Assembly: GCF_048323655.1 (NCBI RefSeq)
Contig: NZ_JBLUWW010000006.1
Location: 124,001 to 188,000 of the forward strand
Origin: Salinimicrobium soli
GTDB lineage: Bacteria > Bacteroidota > Bacteroidia > Flavobacteriales > Flavobacteriaceae
Length of the DNA: 64,000 nucleotides
Direction: 5' to 3'
Of the stretch, positions 6,079 to 14,992 are shown piece after piece. Below the pieces are notes generated by a model, which was not told the DNA's origin, did no database searches, and was given only the letters and a program-made list of their open reading frames with translations. A program made the translations under genes and the position numbers. Positions within the stretch are counted from its first letter, which is position 1, and each line of letters begins with the position of its first letter.

Positions 6079-7941
6079 TTATCGCAGCAGGCTGAAATGC
6101 CCTTTTTTAGGAGCAAATCCTTCTATGGTTATCTCATACCAGTAGTCTTCTGCCGCCATGGGTTTATCAGAAAAAGTGCCGTCCCATCTGAAACCGGCAC
6201 CATAACCGGACTTTATTAATTTTCCGTAGCGATCAAAGATTCGGATATACGACTTTCCGAAGAAGGAAATTCCGCGGACCTCAAAAAAGTCATTTTGGCC
6301 GTCGTTGTTGGGAGTGATATACTGAGGGATCACCAAATGGGCGAATTGCCTGAATACGGTTTCGCAGCCATTTATGTTTCTGACGTATGCCGTATATATC
6401 CCGCCTTTCACATTCAGGAATTCATTGCTCAGCTGAAAATTCTGCCCATCCAAAGAATATTCGAAATTACCTTGTGCCTGAAGATCTATGTTCACTGTAC
6501 GTTCCAGGGACCGTATATCTTTTATTACCGGAAGCTGAACAGCTGAAACTTCAAAATTCTTGGTTGTACTGCAGTTATTGCTATTAGTGATCTCTACATA
6601 GTAATTACCGGCGGACGTAATAGTTATTTGCTGAGTTGATTCACCTGTAGACCACGTATAGTTCAAATTCGGTATACCGGCGTCCAGAACTATTGAAGAA
6701 CCTGAACAAAGGTATGCTGTTTCATCTTCGGCAGAGGGAGCGGGGTTAATTACCAGTTTCACGGCAGTGCGTGGTCCGGGGACACAATTGTAATCTTTTT
6801 TGCTGGCTTGAGCGTAATAAGTACCGGCTTGTGCAGGTTGAAAATAGGTTGTGTTTTCTGCCAGCAGGTTACCTCCGGAAGGGGCATTATACCAATCGAC
6901 CTTCTCATCAGCTTCAACCTTCACTGAAAGTTCAGGAATGGATTCGTTGCTGCAGCTAGTTTTATCCCCATTACTTATGGGCGCCAAAGGTGTCTTCAAA
7001 ACCTTTACAAGAAATCCATCTGAAGCCGAATTACAAAAGGAACCGCTAAGGTTAGCAGCATCTTCTGCAACTTTTACCCTGTAATAGGCCGAACTGGTAA
7101 TTCCGGAAACTTGCAGGATGTTTTGAGTCTCCCCCGCAATATCTGTCCAGTTAGCGTCATCTGTGCTCTTTTGCCATTGGTAGAAATGGGTATTATACAC
7201 AATAGATTCAGATTGGGCATTGAGCGTCACAGCGGCCGGGGTGTCCTCCTCACATATTCCGTAAGGTGAGGGTTGATCATCATAAGTATTGATCTCGGTG
7301 AAGTCTCCGCAGGACCTGAAAATAATATCGTCTATAGCGAGATCATTTCCGCAGCCGCCCACACCATTGTTGAACATTTTGAGAATGATAGATCCCTGGC
7401 CAGGTTGAGACCTGAAGGTAAGCGCATACTGTTTCCATTGAGGAGTGTTGGTTGAGCCTATATCTCCCGTGTCTCCCTCACCCAGAAGGACCGTATCGGT
7501 TTCATCCCAGATTTGGAATTTGACGTTAATAGGAAAACCGCCATCAGGACAGTAATTAGTGGCGCGGTTGTAGACATTCATTAAAAATGCTGAAAACTCA
7601 TAAGTAGTACTTTCACATAAATTAGTGACTTTAAATTGATAAAATTTGCCAGCGGAAAAAGAAGCATTAACAATTAAAGCCTGCCCGTTTGATTTTGTTG
7701 TCTGGGGAAAAGAGGTATGCCAGTTTCCGTTGTGGATCCCAAGTTGACTTGAAATAGTGTAATCTCCGTCATCTGGATTTCGACTTACAAAATTATAGGT
7801 TGTCACATTGGATTGCAGGGAGGTGATGCCGGTAAAATCCTCATGGAAAATAGGGTCTCCTTTGCTTCCGCTGCAAAATCCCAATTGGGCATTTGCTGAA
7901 GAAGTAGCTATGAGTAGCATTAAAAGGAAGAAGATCCGCAT
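6079..7941 (-). CDS. Type IX-secreted cell-surface protein with gliding-motility C-terminal domain
   Basis: A 620-residue exported protein. It has a signal peptide (to about SANAQ), an N-terminal region with CBM-like or jelly-roll character containing AIDDIIFRSCG (about 20-215), and then several Ig-like segments with paired cysteines and the ASKKDYNC and YYVEITNSNNCS patterns. The end is a type B type IX sorting domain: ITPNNDGQNDFFEVRG, IRIFDRYGKLI, FRWDGTFSDKPM, and a final YWYEITIEGFAPKKGHFSLLR-type segment. Such proteins cross the outer membrane through the type IX system and stay on the surface. It is the second gene after a PorP/SprF-like partner (97-bp gap), the usual pairing for type B cargo. 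The ligand is unknown. Confidence 0.9.
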   Translation of the reverse strand: MRIFFLLMLLIATSSANAQLGFCSGSKGDPIFHEDFTGITSLQSNVTTYNFVSRNPDDGDYTISSQLGIHNGNWHTSFPQTTKSNGQALIVNASFSAGKFYQFKVTNLCESTTYEFSAFLMNVYNRATNYCPDGGFPINVKFQIWDETDTVLLGEGDTGDIGSTNTPQWKQYALTFRSQPGQGSIILKMFNNGVGGCGNDLAIDDIIFRSCGDFTEINTYDDQPSPYGICEEDTPAAVTLNAQSESIVYNTHFYQWQKSTDDANWTDIAGETQNILQVSGITSSAYYRVKVAEDAANLSGSFCNSASDGFLVKVLKTPLAPISNGDKTSCSNESIPELSVKVEADEKVDWYNAPSGGNLLAENTTYFQPAQAGTYYAQASKKDYNCVPGPRTAVKLVINPAPSAEDETAYLCSGSSIVLDAGIPNLNYTWSTGESTQQITITSAGNYYVEITNSNNCSTTKNFEVSAVQLPVIKDIRSLERTVNIDLQAQGNFEYSLDGQNFQLSNEFLNVKGGIYTAYVRNINGCETVFRQFAHLVIPQYITPNNDGQNDFFEVRGISFFGKSYIRIFDRYGKLIKSGYGAGFRWDGTFSDKPMAAEDYWYEITIEGFAPKKGHFSLLR

Positions 7942-8038
7942 GGCTTCAAAAGTAGTTAAACGGCTTTAATTCAACTTGATTTACCGCTAGTTAAAGACGG
8001 AAAAATCGAGAAAAACTGATAAATCTCAGGAATGAGGG

Positions 8039-9085
8039 TTATTTTCGTCGCTGGTTGACTCCGGGGCAATAGCACTCATAGCGTCCTCTGTTCTCCCCGA
8101 AATTATAGCCCAGTGTCAATTGATGAAATCCGGTGTTACTGAGAACCACCGAATTGAACTGATGACTGTAGGTGTAGGCAAAAAGAAAATTTTTGTATTC
8201 CAGACCGGCAAAAGGGGTGAGATACTGTAAATACTGGGTTTTGATTTCGTCGCCATCAGCTGTGTATTCAGATCCGTTAAAACTCCTGCGGTAGGAAATT
8301 CCGCCAAAAAGAGCGCCGTTTTCCATATCCCGATATACTTTAAAGTTGACATCAACAGTTTTCTCCCCGGCAGATTCCTTCCACTGAAACATAACTGAAG
8401 GTTCGTAGCTCCAAAGTCTTTTATAGGTTTCGATGACATAGCCTGTGGAAAAAAGATATTTTCGCAGGTTCTCCGGGATGGCATCTGAGTAAAAAAGGTC
8501 CCGCTTTACGGAAAGAAGGTTCGTTGCAGTGAGATGGGCAAAAAAGTTGAAGTAATAGTAGGAGAAACCCACGTCCATGTTCGCGTAAATATCGGAAGCT
8601 CTTCCGCTTCCCAGAAGAGGATCTGATCCCGAAAAGTCCCTTTGATCCAGGCTGTGCTGGATAATACCGGCACTTATTCCGAAGGAAAGCTGGTTGAGAT
8701 CCAGTTCGCTTCGGGAAAATAATAAGTGATAGGAAAGGGTGCCAAAAATTCCCCTTTTTGAATAGTTTCCGTTCTGGTCATTAAATACTATTCCTCCCAT
8801 GCCGAATTTTTCCCTGATCCGCCCATGTACACTCAATGTTTGAAGACTGGGAGCATTCTCGACATCAAACCATTGCTGCCTTGCCGTCAATCTCAGCTTG
8901 TTCAGGTTGGAAGCCCCGGCCATGGATGGATGCAACAAATACAGGTTATCGGTAAGATAATCGGAATAAGTGGGAATCACTTCCTGTCCGTAGAAAGAAT
9001 TTCCCGTTAGGAAAAACGTACTGATAACCAATAGCTTGATATTTAAGTATCGGAATGCTTTGGTTAAAAGATTCTGTAAGAACAT
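8039..9085 (-). CDS. PorP/SprF-family type IX secretion membrane protein
   Basis: A 348-residue outer-membrane barrel protein. After a signal peptide ending near SFYGQ comes the family signature: YSDYLTDNLYLLHPSMAGASNLNKLRLTARQQWFDVENAPSLQTLSVHGRI, recognisable by the P-x-x-A-G and RQQW elements. The later GGIVFNDQNGNYSKRGIFGTLSYHL and LTLGYNFGE strands also fit. Members act with one specific secreted partner that carries a type B sorting domain; here that is the gene at 6079-7941, directly downstream on the same strand. A one-mismatch -7 box (TATCTTTA) lies near 9116-9123. Confidence 0.92.
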   Translation of the reverse strand: MFLQNLLTKAFRYLNIKLLVISTFFLTGNSFYGQEVIPTYSDYLTDNLYLLHPSMAGASNLNKLRLTARQQWFDVENAPSLQTLSVHGRIREKFGMGGIVFNDQNGNYSKRGIFGTLSYHLLFSRSELDLNQLSFGISAGIIQHSLDQRDFSGSDPLLGSGRASDIYANMDVGFSYYYFNFFAHLTATNLLSVKRDLFYSDAIPENLRKYLFSTGYVIETYKRLWSYEPSVMFQWKESAGEKTVDVNFKVYRDMENGALFGGISYRRSFNGSEYTADGDEIKTQYLQYLTPFAGLEYKNFLFAYTYSHQFNSVVLSNTGFHQLTLGYNFGENRGRYECYCPGVNQRRK

Positions 9086-9278
9086 TTAAAGTGGGGAACT
9101 AAAAAATTGGTTGTAAAGATACAGGAAAAAGGTGGGCAGTAATATGAGAATAAACAGGTTTTGAAAAAAGCAATTTGATGACATTTATCGGTATCTGTTT
9201 AAACTTTCTTAAAATACAGGATATTATCATAATTTTAATGCTGTTTCTGCTCCTTGAATTATAAATTTAATAGAGGCC

Positions 9279-9300
9279 TTTGCTGCTCTTTCAGCAAAAG
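9279..9300 (+). other. Hairpin in the 5' leader of the SPW/VKOR gene
   Basis: CTTTGCTG-CTCTTT-CAGCAAAAG forms a 7-bp stem (TTTGCTG/CAGCAAA) 25 nt before the chosen ATG. No T run follows, so it is not a terminator. It may influence translation of the downstream gene. Confidence 0.35.
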
Positions 9301-9325
9301 ATTTAAATATTTAATTCAACCACCC

Positions 9326-10870
9326 ATGGCACAGCAATCTAATTCCGGAGAAAAAAAGAAGGATAAAGATCACATGAACATGGGCAGTAGGGGAGTGACC
9401 CGGCCCATGGCAGAAATGCAAATGCAAGATGACGACTCTCAAAAAAACAAGGGAGGCGGGGGAATGGATATGGAGCAGCGCATGAAAATGCTGCAGATGC
9501 ATCACAAACAGACTCTTTGGGTCTACTGGCTACTAATCCTGCTGGGTTTGTGGATGATCCTTTTCCCGTTCACCTTCAGTTATGACGTGGGAGTTGTAGA
9601 ACCCAGCGGTGGCCGTGACCTTTGGTTAAGCCTTAGCGAACGGATTACGATCCTCAAATGGAGTGACATAATAAGTGGGATCCTGCTCCTAATTTTTGGT
9701 TGGCGTTCGCTTACCCCCAACCAGCCCATTAGTATATGGATCTGTTGCTTTATAGGAATATGGTTAAGCCTTGCTCCATTGATATTCTGGTCTCCCACGG
9801 CAGTAGGTTATCTCAACGCCACCGTGGTAGGAGTGCTGGTAATTGCACTTACTATTCTTATCCCCGGCATGCCCAATATGATTACTTATATGAAAATGGG
9901 TTCTGAAGTTCCCCCGGGCTGGTCTTATAATCCTTCTAGCTGGCCACAGCGATGGATCATGATCGTACTTGCCTTTTTTGGATGGGTAGTCTCCCGGTAT
10001 CTTGGCGCTTTTCAACTGGGTTATATAGACATTGCTACAGATCCTTTCTTTGGGGAAAGTACCATGCAGGTTCTCAATTCGAATATGTCTCACTCCCTGC
10101 CAATTTCAGACGGAGCCATGGGAGCCCTGGCCTATACTTTTGAATTCCTGATGGGTTGGATGGGAAGCCCCACCCGTTGGCGTACCATGCCCTGGATGGT
10201 AACCTTCTTCGGAATTTTAGTAATTCCACTGGGCTTGGTCCATATCTTCCTGGTGATCTCTCAGCCGGTCATAGTGGGGGAATGGTGTACTTTCTGCTTA
10301 CTGGCGGCTGCTATTATGCTACCCATGATCCCCTTGGAATTTGATGAGGTGATCGCAATGGGGCAGCACATGGTGCAGGCTAAACGAAGGGGTGACAATA
10401 TGTGGGAAGTTTTCTGGAAAGGAGGCAAAGCTTTCGAATCCAACAAAGATGAGCGTACAACAGATCTTATTGATCTTCCGAATAAACCTTTAGAGGTCTT
10501 CAAAGCTTCTGTTTGGGGAATGAGTGTGCCCTGGACCCTTGCTGTTTCTACTCTAATAGGAATCGGGGTCATGGTTGCCCCTGCCTTGTTTGGGGTGAGC
10601 ATTGAAGCAACCACAGCAGACATTTTCCACCTTAGCGGGTCGCTTATCATTGTGGTCTCTGTAATATGTATGGGAGAGATCGTCCGGCGGGGGCGATATC
10701 TAAATGTGCTACTGGGGCTTTTACTGGCTGTCGCACCATGGTTCATGGAACAATCTACAACAGGACTTAATATCACTGGACTCGTCGCAGGACTACTGGT
10801 AATGGCGTTAGCTTTTCCTTTAGGTCCGGTGAAAGAAAAGTATGGGCTGTGGGATCCGTACGTCAAATGA
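9326..10870 (+). CDS. SPW-VKOR-SPW fusion membrane protein
   Basis: A 514-residue polytopic membrane protein. After a Met- and charge-rich cytoplasmic head (1-60) there are two SPW-type membrane repeats (about 62-180), then a vitamin-K-epoxide-reductase-like segment (about 205-345) with WRTMPW and the redox motif CTFC at 321-324, then two more SPW-like repeats (about 400-510). VKOR enzymes pass electrons between quinone and thioredoxin-like partners through this CxxC. The loop cysteine pair of classical VKORs is not visible, and no DsbA-like domain is fused. I chose the ATG at 9326 because the upstream extension is basic and poorly family-like. It is followed 24 bp later by a glycosidase gene, probably co-transcribed. 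Function: unproven membrane thiol-redox protein. Confidence 0.8.
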   Translation: MAQQSNSGEKKKDKDHMNMGSRGVTRPMAEMQMQDDDSQKNKGGGGMDMEQRMKMLQMHHKQTLWVYWLLILLGLWMILFPFTFSYDVGVVEPSGGRDLWLSLSERITILKWSDIISGILLLIFGWRSLTPNQPISIWICCFIGIWLSLAPLIFWSPTAVGYLNATVVGVLVIALTILIPGMPNMITYMKMGSEVPPGWSYNPSSWPQRWIMIVLAFFGWVVSRYLGAFQLGYIDIATDPFFGESTMQVLNSNMSHSLPISDGAMGALAYTFEFLMGWMGSPTRWRTMPWMVTFFGILVIPLGLVHIFLVISQPVIVGEWCTFCLLAAAIMLPMIPLEFDEVIAMGQHMVQAKRRGDNMWEVFWKGGKAFESNKDERTTDLIDLPNKPLEVFKASVWGMSVPWTLAVSTLIGIGVMVAPALFGVSIEATTADIFHLSGSLIIVVSVICMGEIVRRGRYLNVLLGLLLAVAPWFMEQSTTGLNITGLVAGLLVMALAFPLGPVKEKYGLWDPYVK

Positions 10871-10894
10871 AACTTTGATTATTAAAATCCAGGA

Positions 10895-12187
10895 ATGACC
10901 GATAAAGAGATTTTTGAACGTGTACGGGAACTTTTAAAAGCCAATATGGAAGAAGGGGTTGCTGAGGGCGATATTTCTTTCCATTTCACCAGACCCTCGC
11001 CATCGCGTTATCCATATCAATTCTTCTGGGACACCTGCTTTCATGTCTTTATCTTTTCTGCTCTTGGAGATCACGATATGGCAAAGAAGCACGTGGAAAG
11101 CCTTTTTGCACTCCAAAGCGAGGACGGTTTTGTAGGGCATATGATTTATTGGGATCGGTTGAAGCCCGGGCGAATGACCGATTTTTTTCAATCATTGCCC
11201 CGGTTTCAGAATTTTTACCAAAGCCACATGAGTGCTCTTATCCAGCCACCGTTGATCGCACAGGCTGTGGAAAGGATCTTTAAAGATTCGGGAGATAAGG
11301 AGTTTCTTCGGAAGATGCTTCCGAAGCTAAAAAAATATTATCACTGGCTAGCCACCCACAGGGATTTTCAGGGAGATAAATTACTCACCATCATTTCTCC
11401 TTTTGAATCGGGAATGGACTGGAAGCCCTCCTACGATATTCCATTGAAATACGGTCCCAAACTGGCTAACAGTAAACTTTTCCGAAAGGTAGTGAGCGTG
11501 GACCTGCGGAATTTCATCCATAATTATGATCTCAAAAAGATCTATAAGAAAGGATATTTTTTAGTGAAAGATGTCGCGGTCAATACCATTTATGCCCAAA
11601 ATTTGAGAGCCATGGCAACTCTTTGTGAGGCTGTTGGGGAAGATGGAGCATATTACCAAGATTTGGCAGACAAGGTGACGGCAAGCATGATGAAACTTAT
11701 GTACAATAAGGAGGATGCGGCCTTTTATGATTGCTACGGAAAAGATAATAAGCAGATAAAGGTACTTACTCCTACTATATTTTATCCTGTTGTTCTCAAT
11801 ACCATTCCATCTGAAATAACCGAAGAAGTAATGGATCGTCACTTTTTCAATGGCAATGAATTCAAGGCCCGTTATCCTATTCCTTCTGTAGCTAAAAATG
11901 AATCTTCCTTTGATCCCCTGGAATCCATATTCATATGGCGTGGCCCTACCTGGATCACTAACAACTGGTTTCTACATAAATTCTTTATCGACCGGGGCTA
12001 CAATGATGAAGCGACTAATCTTGTCAACAGCATCAAAAAACTTATCAGGAAAAGTGGCTTTCGCGAATACTACAATCCTTTTACGGGTGAGGGTTATGGA
12101 GCTCATAATTTTACCTGGGCTGGCCTGGTGTGCGATATGATGGAAATGGAAAAGCAAAATCCAAACACTAAACGAACTCAGTCCTAA
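10895..12187 (+). CDS. GH63/trehalase-like (MGH1-type) glycoside hydrolase
   Basis: A 430-residue cytoplasmic protein (no signal peptide) with the (alpha/alpha)6 barrel pattern of GH63/GH37-like enzymes. RYPYQFFWDTCFH (about 38-50) is the usual substrate-lining segment. FESGMDWKPSYD (170-181) carries the expected catalytic acid Asp175, and YNPFTGEGYGAHNFTWAGL carries the likely base Glu399. Relatives hydrolyse mannosylglycerate, glucosylglycerate or trehalose-like compatible solutes; the substrate here cannot be read. Its position between a membrane redox protein and an SDR suggests a stress-linked gene set. Length is typical for the single-domain members. Confidence 0.8.
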   Translation: MTDKEIFERVRELLKANMEEGVAEGDISFHFTRPSPSRYPYQFFWDTCFHVFIFSALGDHDMAKKHVESLFALQSEDGFVGHMIYWDRLKPGRMTDFFQSLPRFQNFYQSHMSALIQPPLIAQAVERIFKDSGDKEFLRKMLPKLKKYYHWLATHRDFQGDKLLTIISPFESGMDWKPSYDIPLKYGPKLANSKLFRKVVSVDLRNFIHNYDLKKIYKKGYFLVKDVAVNTIYAQNLRAMATLCEAVGEDGAYYQDLADKVTASMMKLMYNKEDAAFYDCYGKDNKQIKVLTPTIFYPVVLNTIPSEITEEVMDRHFFNGNEFKARYPIPSVAKNESSFDPLESIFIWRGPTWITNNWFLHKFFIDRGYNDEATNLVNSIKKLIRKSGFREYYNPFTGEGYGAHNFTWAGLVCDMMEMEKQNPNTKRTQS

Positions 12188-12229
12188 TCATTCTCTTTTC
12201 AGCATTGAATAATATCAAGTCCTAAGATT

Positions 12230-12253
12230 ATGCAAAAATGCCAAAAATTGCAT
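12230..12253. promoter_or_regulatory. Inverted repeat ATGCAA-N12-TTGCAT before the SDR gene
   Basis: A perfect 6-bp dyad with a 12-bp A-rich spacer, 91 bp before the SDR start codon. It could be an operator, but there is no second example in the window to support it. Confidence 0.25.
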
Positions 12254-12343
12254 GTCAAATATTCTTAAACCTTCGTTGGACAGCTTTCATAATTGGTACA
12301 TTTAAAAGGAGAGGAATTGATCTAAATAACTAAAACCAACGAT

Positions 12344-13339
12344 ATGAAAAAGAAGAGCAGAGTAGTGGTAATTACGGGAGCCTCAGCAGGAGTCGGCCGG
12401 GCAACCGCGAAAGAATTTGCAAAACACGGAGATCGTATTCTGTTAATAGCACGTGGAAGAGACGGACTTTTAGGAGCCAAGCGGGAAGTGGAAGATGCCG
12501 GCGGCCACGCCTGGATCTACGAGGCCGATGTGTCCAATCCCGACCAAATGGAGGAGGCTGCAACTTTTGCTGAAGAGAATATTGGTCCAATCGATATCTG
12601 GATAAATAACGCGATGGTCAGTGTTTTTAGTAAGGCCATTGATATGACTCCGGAAGAGTACAAGCGGGTAACCGATGTGACCTACCTGGGTCAGGTTTAC
12701 GGAACACTGGCGGCATTGCGTAAGATGAAAGAAAGGAACTATGGTAAGATCATTCTGATAGGTTCCGCTTTATCTTACAGGGGAATTCCGCTGCAGTCGG
12801 CCTACTGTGCTTCAAAGCATGCCATTCAGGGCTTTTTTGAATCCTTACGTGCTGAATTGTTGCATGACCATATTGATGTAGATCTTTCAATAGTGCATCT
12901 TCCGGCTATGAACACAACTCAATTCGGTTGGGTCAAGACCAGGTTCGGAAGAAAACCCAAACCTATGGGCAAGATCTTCCAGCCAGAAGTTGCTGCCCGC
13001 GTTGTGGCCGAAGTAGCCGAAACCGGGGAACGCCTCAGAATGGTAGGATTTTCAACCGTACAGACGGTTTGGGGAAACAAACTGGTGCCGGAATACCTTG
13101 ATCACTATATGGCTAAAAATGGAATTGAAGGACAGCTTACGCAGGAACCTGAAGATCCGGACAGGAAAAATAATTTATGGGAACCTGTTCCCGGCGACCA
13201 GGGAACTCATGGAGATTTTAATGAGGAGGCGCAAAACTACAGTGTGTATGATTTGATCGTCGAAAACCGGGGCTCCTTATTGTTGCTTGCAGGAGCCATT
13301 TTTGGAGGTGCCTTATTAAGTTCTTTTAAAGGGGATTAG
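12344..13339 (+). CDS. Short-chain dehydrogenase/reductase with C-terminal membrane tail
   Basis: A 331-residue classical SDR. The Rossmann motif TGASAGVGRATA lies near 11-22, the NAG-type element reads NNAM near 87, the catalytic Ser is in IGSALSYRG, and the YCASK motif provides Tyr and Lys. After the catalytic domain (about 1-250) there is a linker and a hydrophobic C-terminal segment, LLLLAGAIFGGALLSSF, that probably anchors it in the membrane. This layout is common in uncharacterised bacterial SDRs and the substrate is unknown. It has its own upstream region of about 150 bp and is followed by a strong terminator (13362-13390). Confidence 0.88.
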   Translation: MKKKSRVVVITGASAGVGRATAKEFAKHGDRILLIARGRDGLLGAKREVEDAGGHAWIYEADVSNPDQMEEAATFAEENIGPIDIWINNAMVSVFSKAIDMTPEEYKRVTDVTYLGQVYGTLAALRKMKERNYGKIILIGSALSYRGIPLQSAYCASKHAIQGFFESLRAELLHDHIDVDLSIVHLPAMNTTQFGWVKTRFGRKPKPMGKIFQPEVAARVVAEVAETGERLRMVGFSTVQTVWGNKLVPEYLDHYMAKNGIEGQLTQEPEDPDRKNNLWEPVPGDQGTHGDFNEEAQNYSVYDLIVENRGSLLLLAGAIFGGALLSSFKGD

Positions 13340-13361
13340 ATCTCTCTAAAATAAGCATTCA

Positions 13362-13390
13362 AAAATGCCTTTTTTGAAAGGCATTTTTTT
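13362..13390 (+). terminator. Terminator after the SDR gene
   Basis: AAAATGCCTTT-tttg-AAAGGCATTTT followed by T3: an 11-bp perfect stem with T run, 22 nt after the stop codon. Its left arm is part of a 19-mer that recurs exactly inside msrA (28421-28439). Confidence 0.85.
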
Positions 13391-13614
13391 GATCAACTAA
13401 TATTTGTTCTGGTCTTTCAGCAGTTTTTTGTGTTCTTGTTGTGTCGTAGTTTTTCCGGAAACTAAATGGCATAAGGCTGAAAAGCTTAACTAAAGGAGAA
13501 TCTTTTAAAACAGAAGTTTGAAGGCCGTCCGGGAGATGTGGAATTTCTTTTCTTAACCTGGTTGGCTGCAGATTATTCATTTGCATAATCTGTGGCAATA
13601 GCTATATTTGTTGC

Positions 13615-14985
13615 ATGGCTGAACTAGATGGGTTTATAGCTGAATTCGCCTCCTTTGTCTGGGGACTTCCGCTTTTAATTTTACTTACCGGTGGTGGATT
13701 ATATCTGCTGATTCTTTCAAAATTTCTTCCTTTCCGATACCTGAGGCATTCTTTTGAGGTGTTGAGAGGGAAGTATGACAATCCCGATGACCCGGGAGAG
13801 ATCAACCACTTTAAGGCCTTGTCTACTGCTCTGTCATCGACCATTGGGATGGGAAATATTGCCGGTGTGGCAGTGGCAATCGCTATTGGTGGCCCCGGGG
13901 CCATGTTCTGGCTATGGGTGAGCGCCATCATTGGTATGGCAACCAAATTCTTTACCAATACCCTGGCCGTAATGTACAGAGGTCGCGACACCGAAGGAAA
14001 ATTGCAGGGAGGTCCCATGTATTTTATAGTCGAAGGTCTGGGCAAGAAATGGTGGGTCATGGCGGCCTTTTTCAGTCTCGCCGGACTTATTGGAGCACTA
14101 CCTGTTTTTAATGTCAACCAGCTGACTCAGGCTATAAATTATATACTCCTTACTCCCAACGGGATCGAAGTTGACTTTTATTCCAATCTCATTATAGGTC
14201 TGGTTCTCGCAGCCATCACCGCAGTGGTCATTTTTGGTGGCCTGGAACGTATCAGTAATACGGTTTCAAAGTTAGTACCTGCAATGGTAGCCCTATACTT
14301 CATCTCTGTTCTCCTAATTCTGTTTGTGAATTTTGAAGTTGTACCACAATATTTCGCTCTCATTTTTACAGATGCTTTTGCTGCGGAAAATTATGCCGGA
14401 GAACCCTTTTTGGGTGGTATGCTTGGCGGTTTGATCATTCTTGGTATCAGGAGGGGAGCCTTTTCAAATGAAGCCGGGATAGGTACCGCACCTATGGCTC
14501 ATGGAGCCGCCAAAACGACAGAACCTGTGCGTGAAGGTTTGGTAGCAATGCTTGGGCCGGCAATTGATACACTCGTTGTTTGCTCTTTGACCGGAATGGC
14601 TATTCTTGTAACAGGCGTCTGGAAAACTACCGATGTTAACGGGGTAAGTTTAACGGCAGCTGCCTTCGATCAATCCATTCCTTTCTACGGAAATTACCTG
14701 TTGCTGGTCTGTATCGCCATTTTTAGTGTTTCCTCATTGTTTTCCTATTCTTACTACGGAACGAAATGTTTGTCATTCCTGATAGGGGCTGAAAGAAAAC
14801 ATTACTACAACTACTTCTATGTATTGAGTATATTAATTGGTGCGACAACTTCCCTTAGCTTAATGATCAACCTGATCGATGGGTTCTTCGCGCTAATGGC
14901 CATTCCAACGATGGTTTCCACCTTGATAATGGCACCTCGGGTATTGAAAGAAGCACAGCGATATTTTAAAAAGCTGAAGATCTAG
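13615..14985 (+). CDS. Alanine or glycine:cation symporter (AGCS family)
   Basis: A 456-residue inner-membrane transporter that takes up alanine or glycine with sodium. The family signatures are clear: FKALSTALSSTIGMGNIAGVAVAIAIGGPGAMFWLWVSAIIGMATKF in the first third (sodium/substrate site), then GIRRGAFSNEAGIGTAPMAHGAAKT in the middle. About ten or eleven membrane segments are visible. Length matches the family (440-490). It stands alone between terminator-bounded genes; the following gene is convergent with a 7-bp gap. Confidence 0.95.
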   Translation: MAELDGFIAEFASFVWGLPLLILLTGGGLYLLILSKFLPFRYLRHSFEVLRGKYDNPDDPGEINHFKALSTALSSTIGMGNIAGVAVAIAIGGPGAMFWLWVSAIIGMATKFFTNTLAVMYRGRDTEGKLQGGPMYFIVEGLGKKWWVMAAFFSLAGLIGALPVFNVNQLTQAINYILLTPNGIEVDFYSNLIIGLVLAAITAVVIFGGLERISNTVSKLVPAMVALYFISVLLILFVNFEVVPQYFALIFTDAFAAENYAGEPFLGGMLGGLIILGIRRGAFSNEAGIGTAPMAHGAAKTTEPVREGLVAMLGPAIDTLVVCSLTGMAILVTGVWKTTDVNGVSLTAAAFDQSIPFYGNYLLLVCIAIFSVSSLFSYSYYGTKCLSFLIGAERKHYYNYFYVLSILIGATTSLSLMINLIDGFFALMAIPTMVSTLIMAPRVLKEAQRYFKKLKI

Positions 14986-14992
14986 AAGTTTT

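Noticed and set aside
9178..9191. ATGAC-ATTT-ATCGG near the SPW/VKOR gene as another Crp/Fnr-type site
   Set aside because: The second half-site is poor and no TAnnTTTG box follows at the 32-33 bp spacing seen in the two proposed sites.
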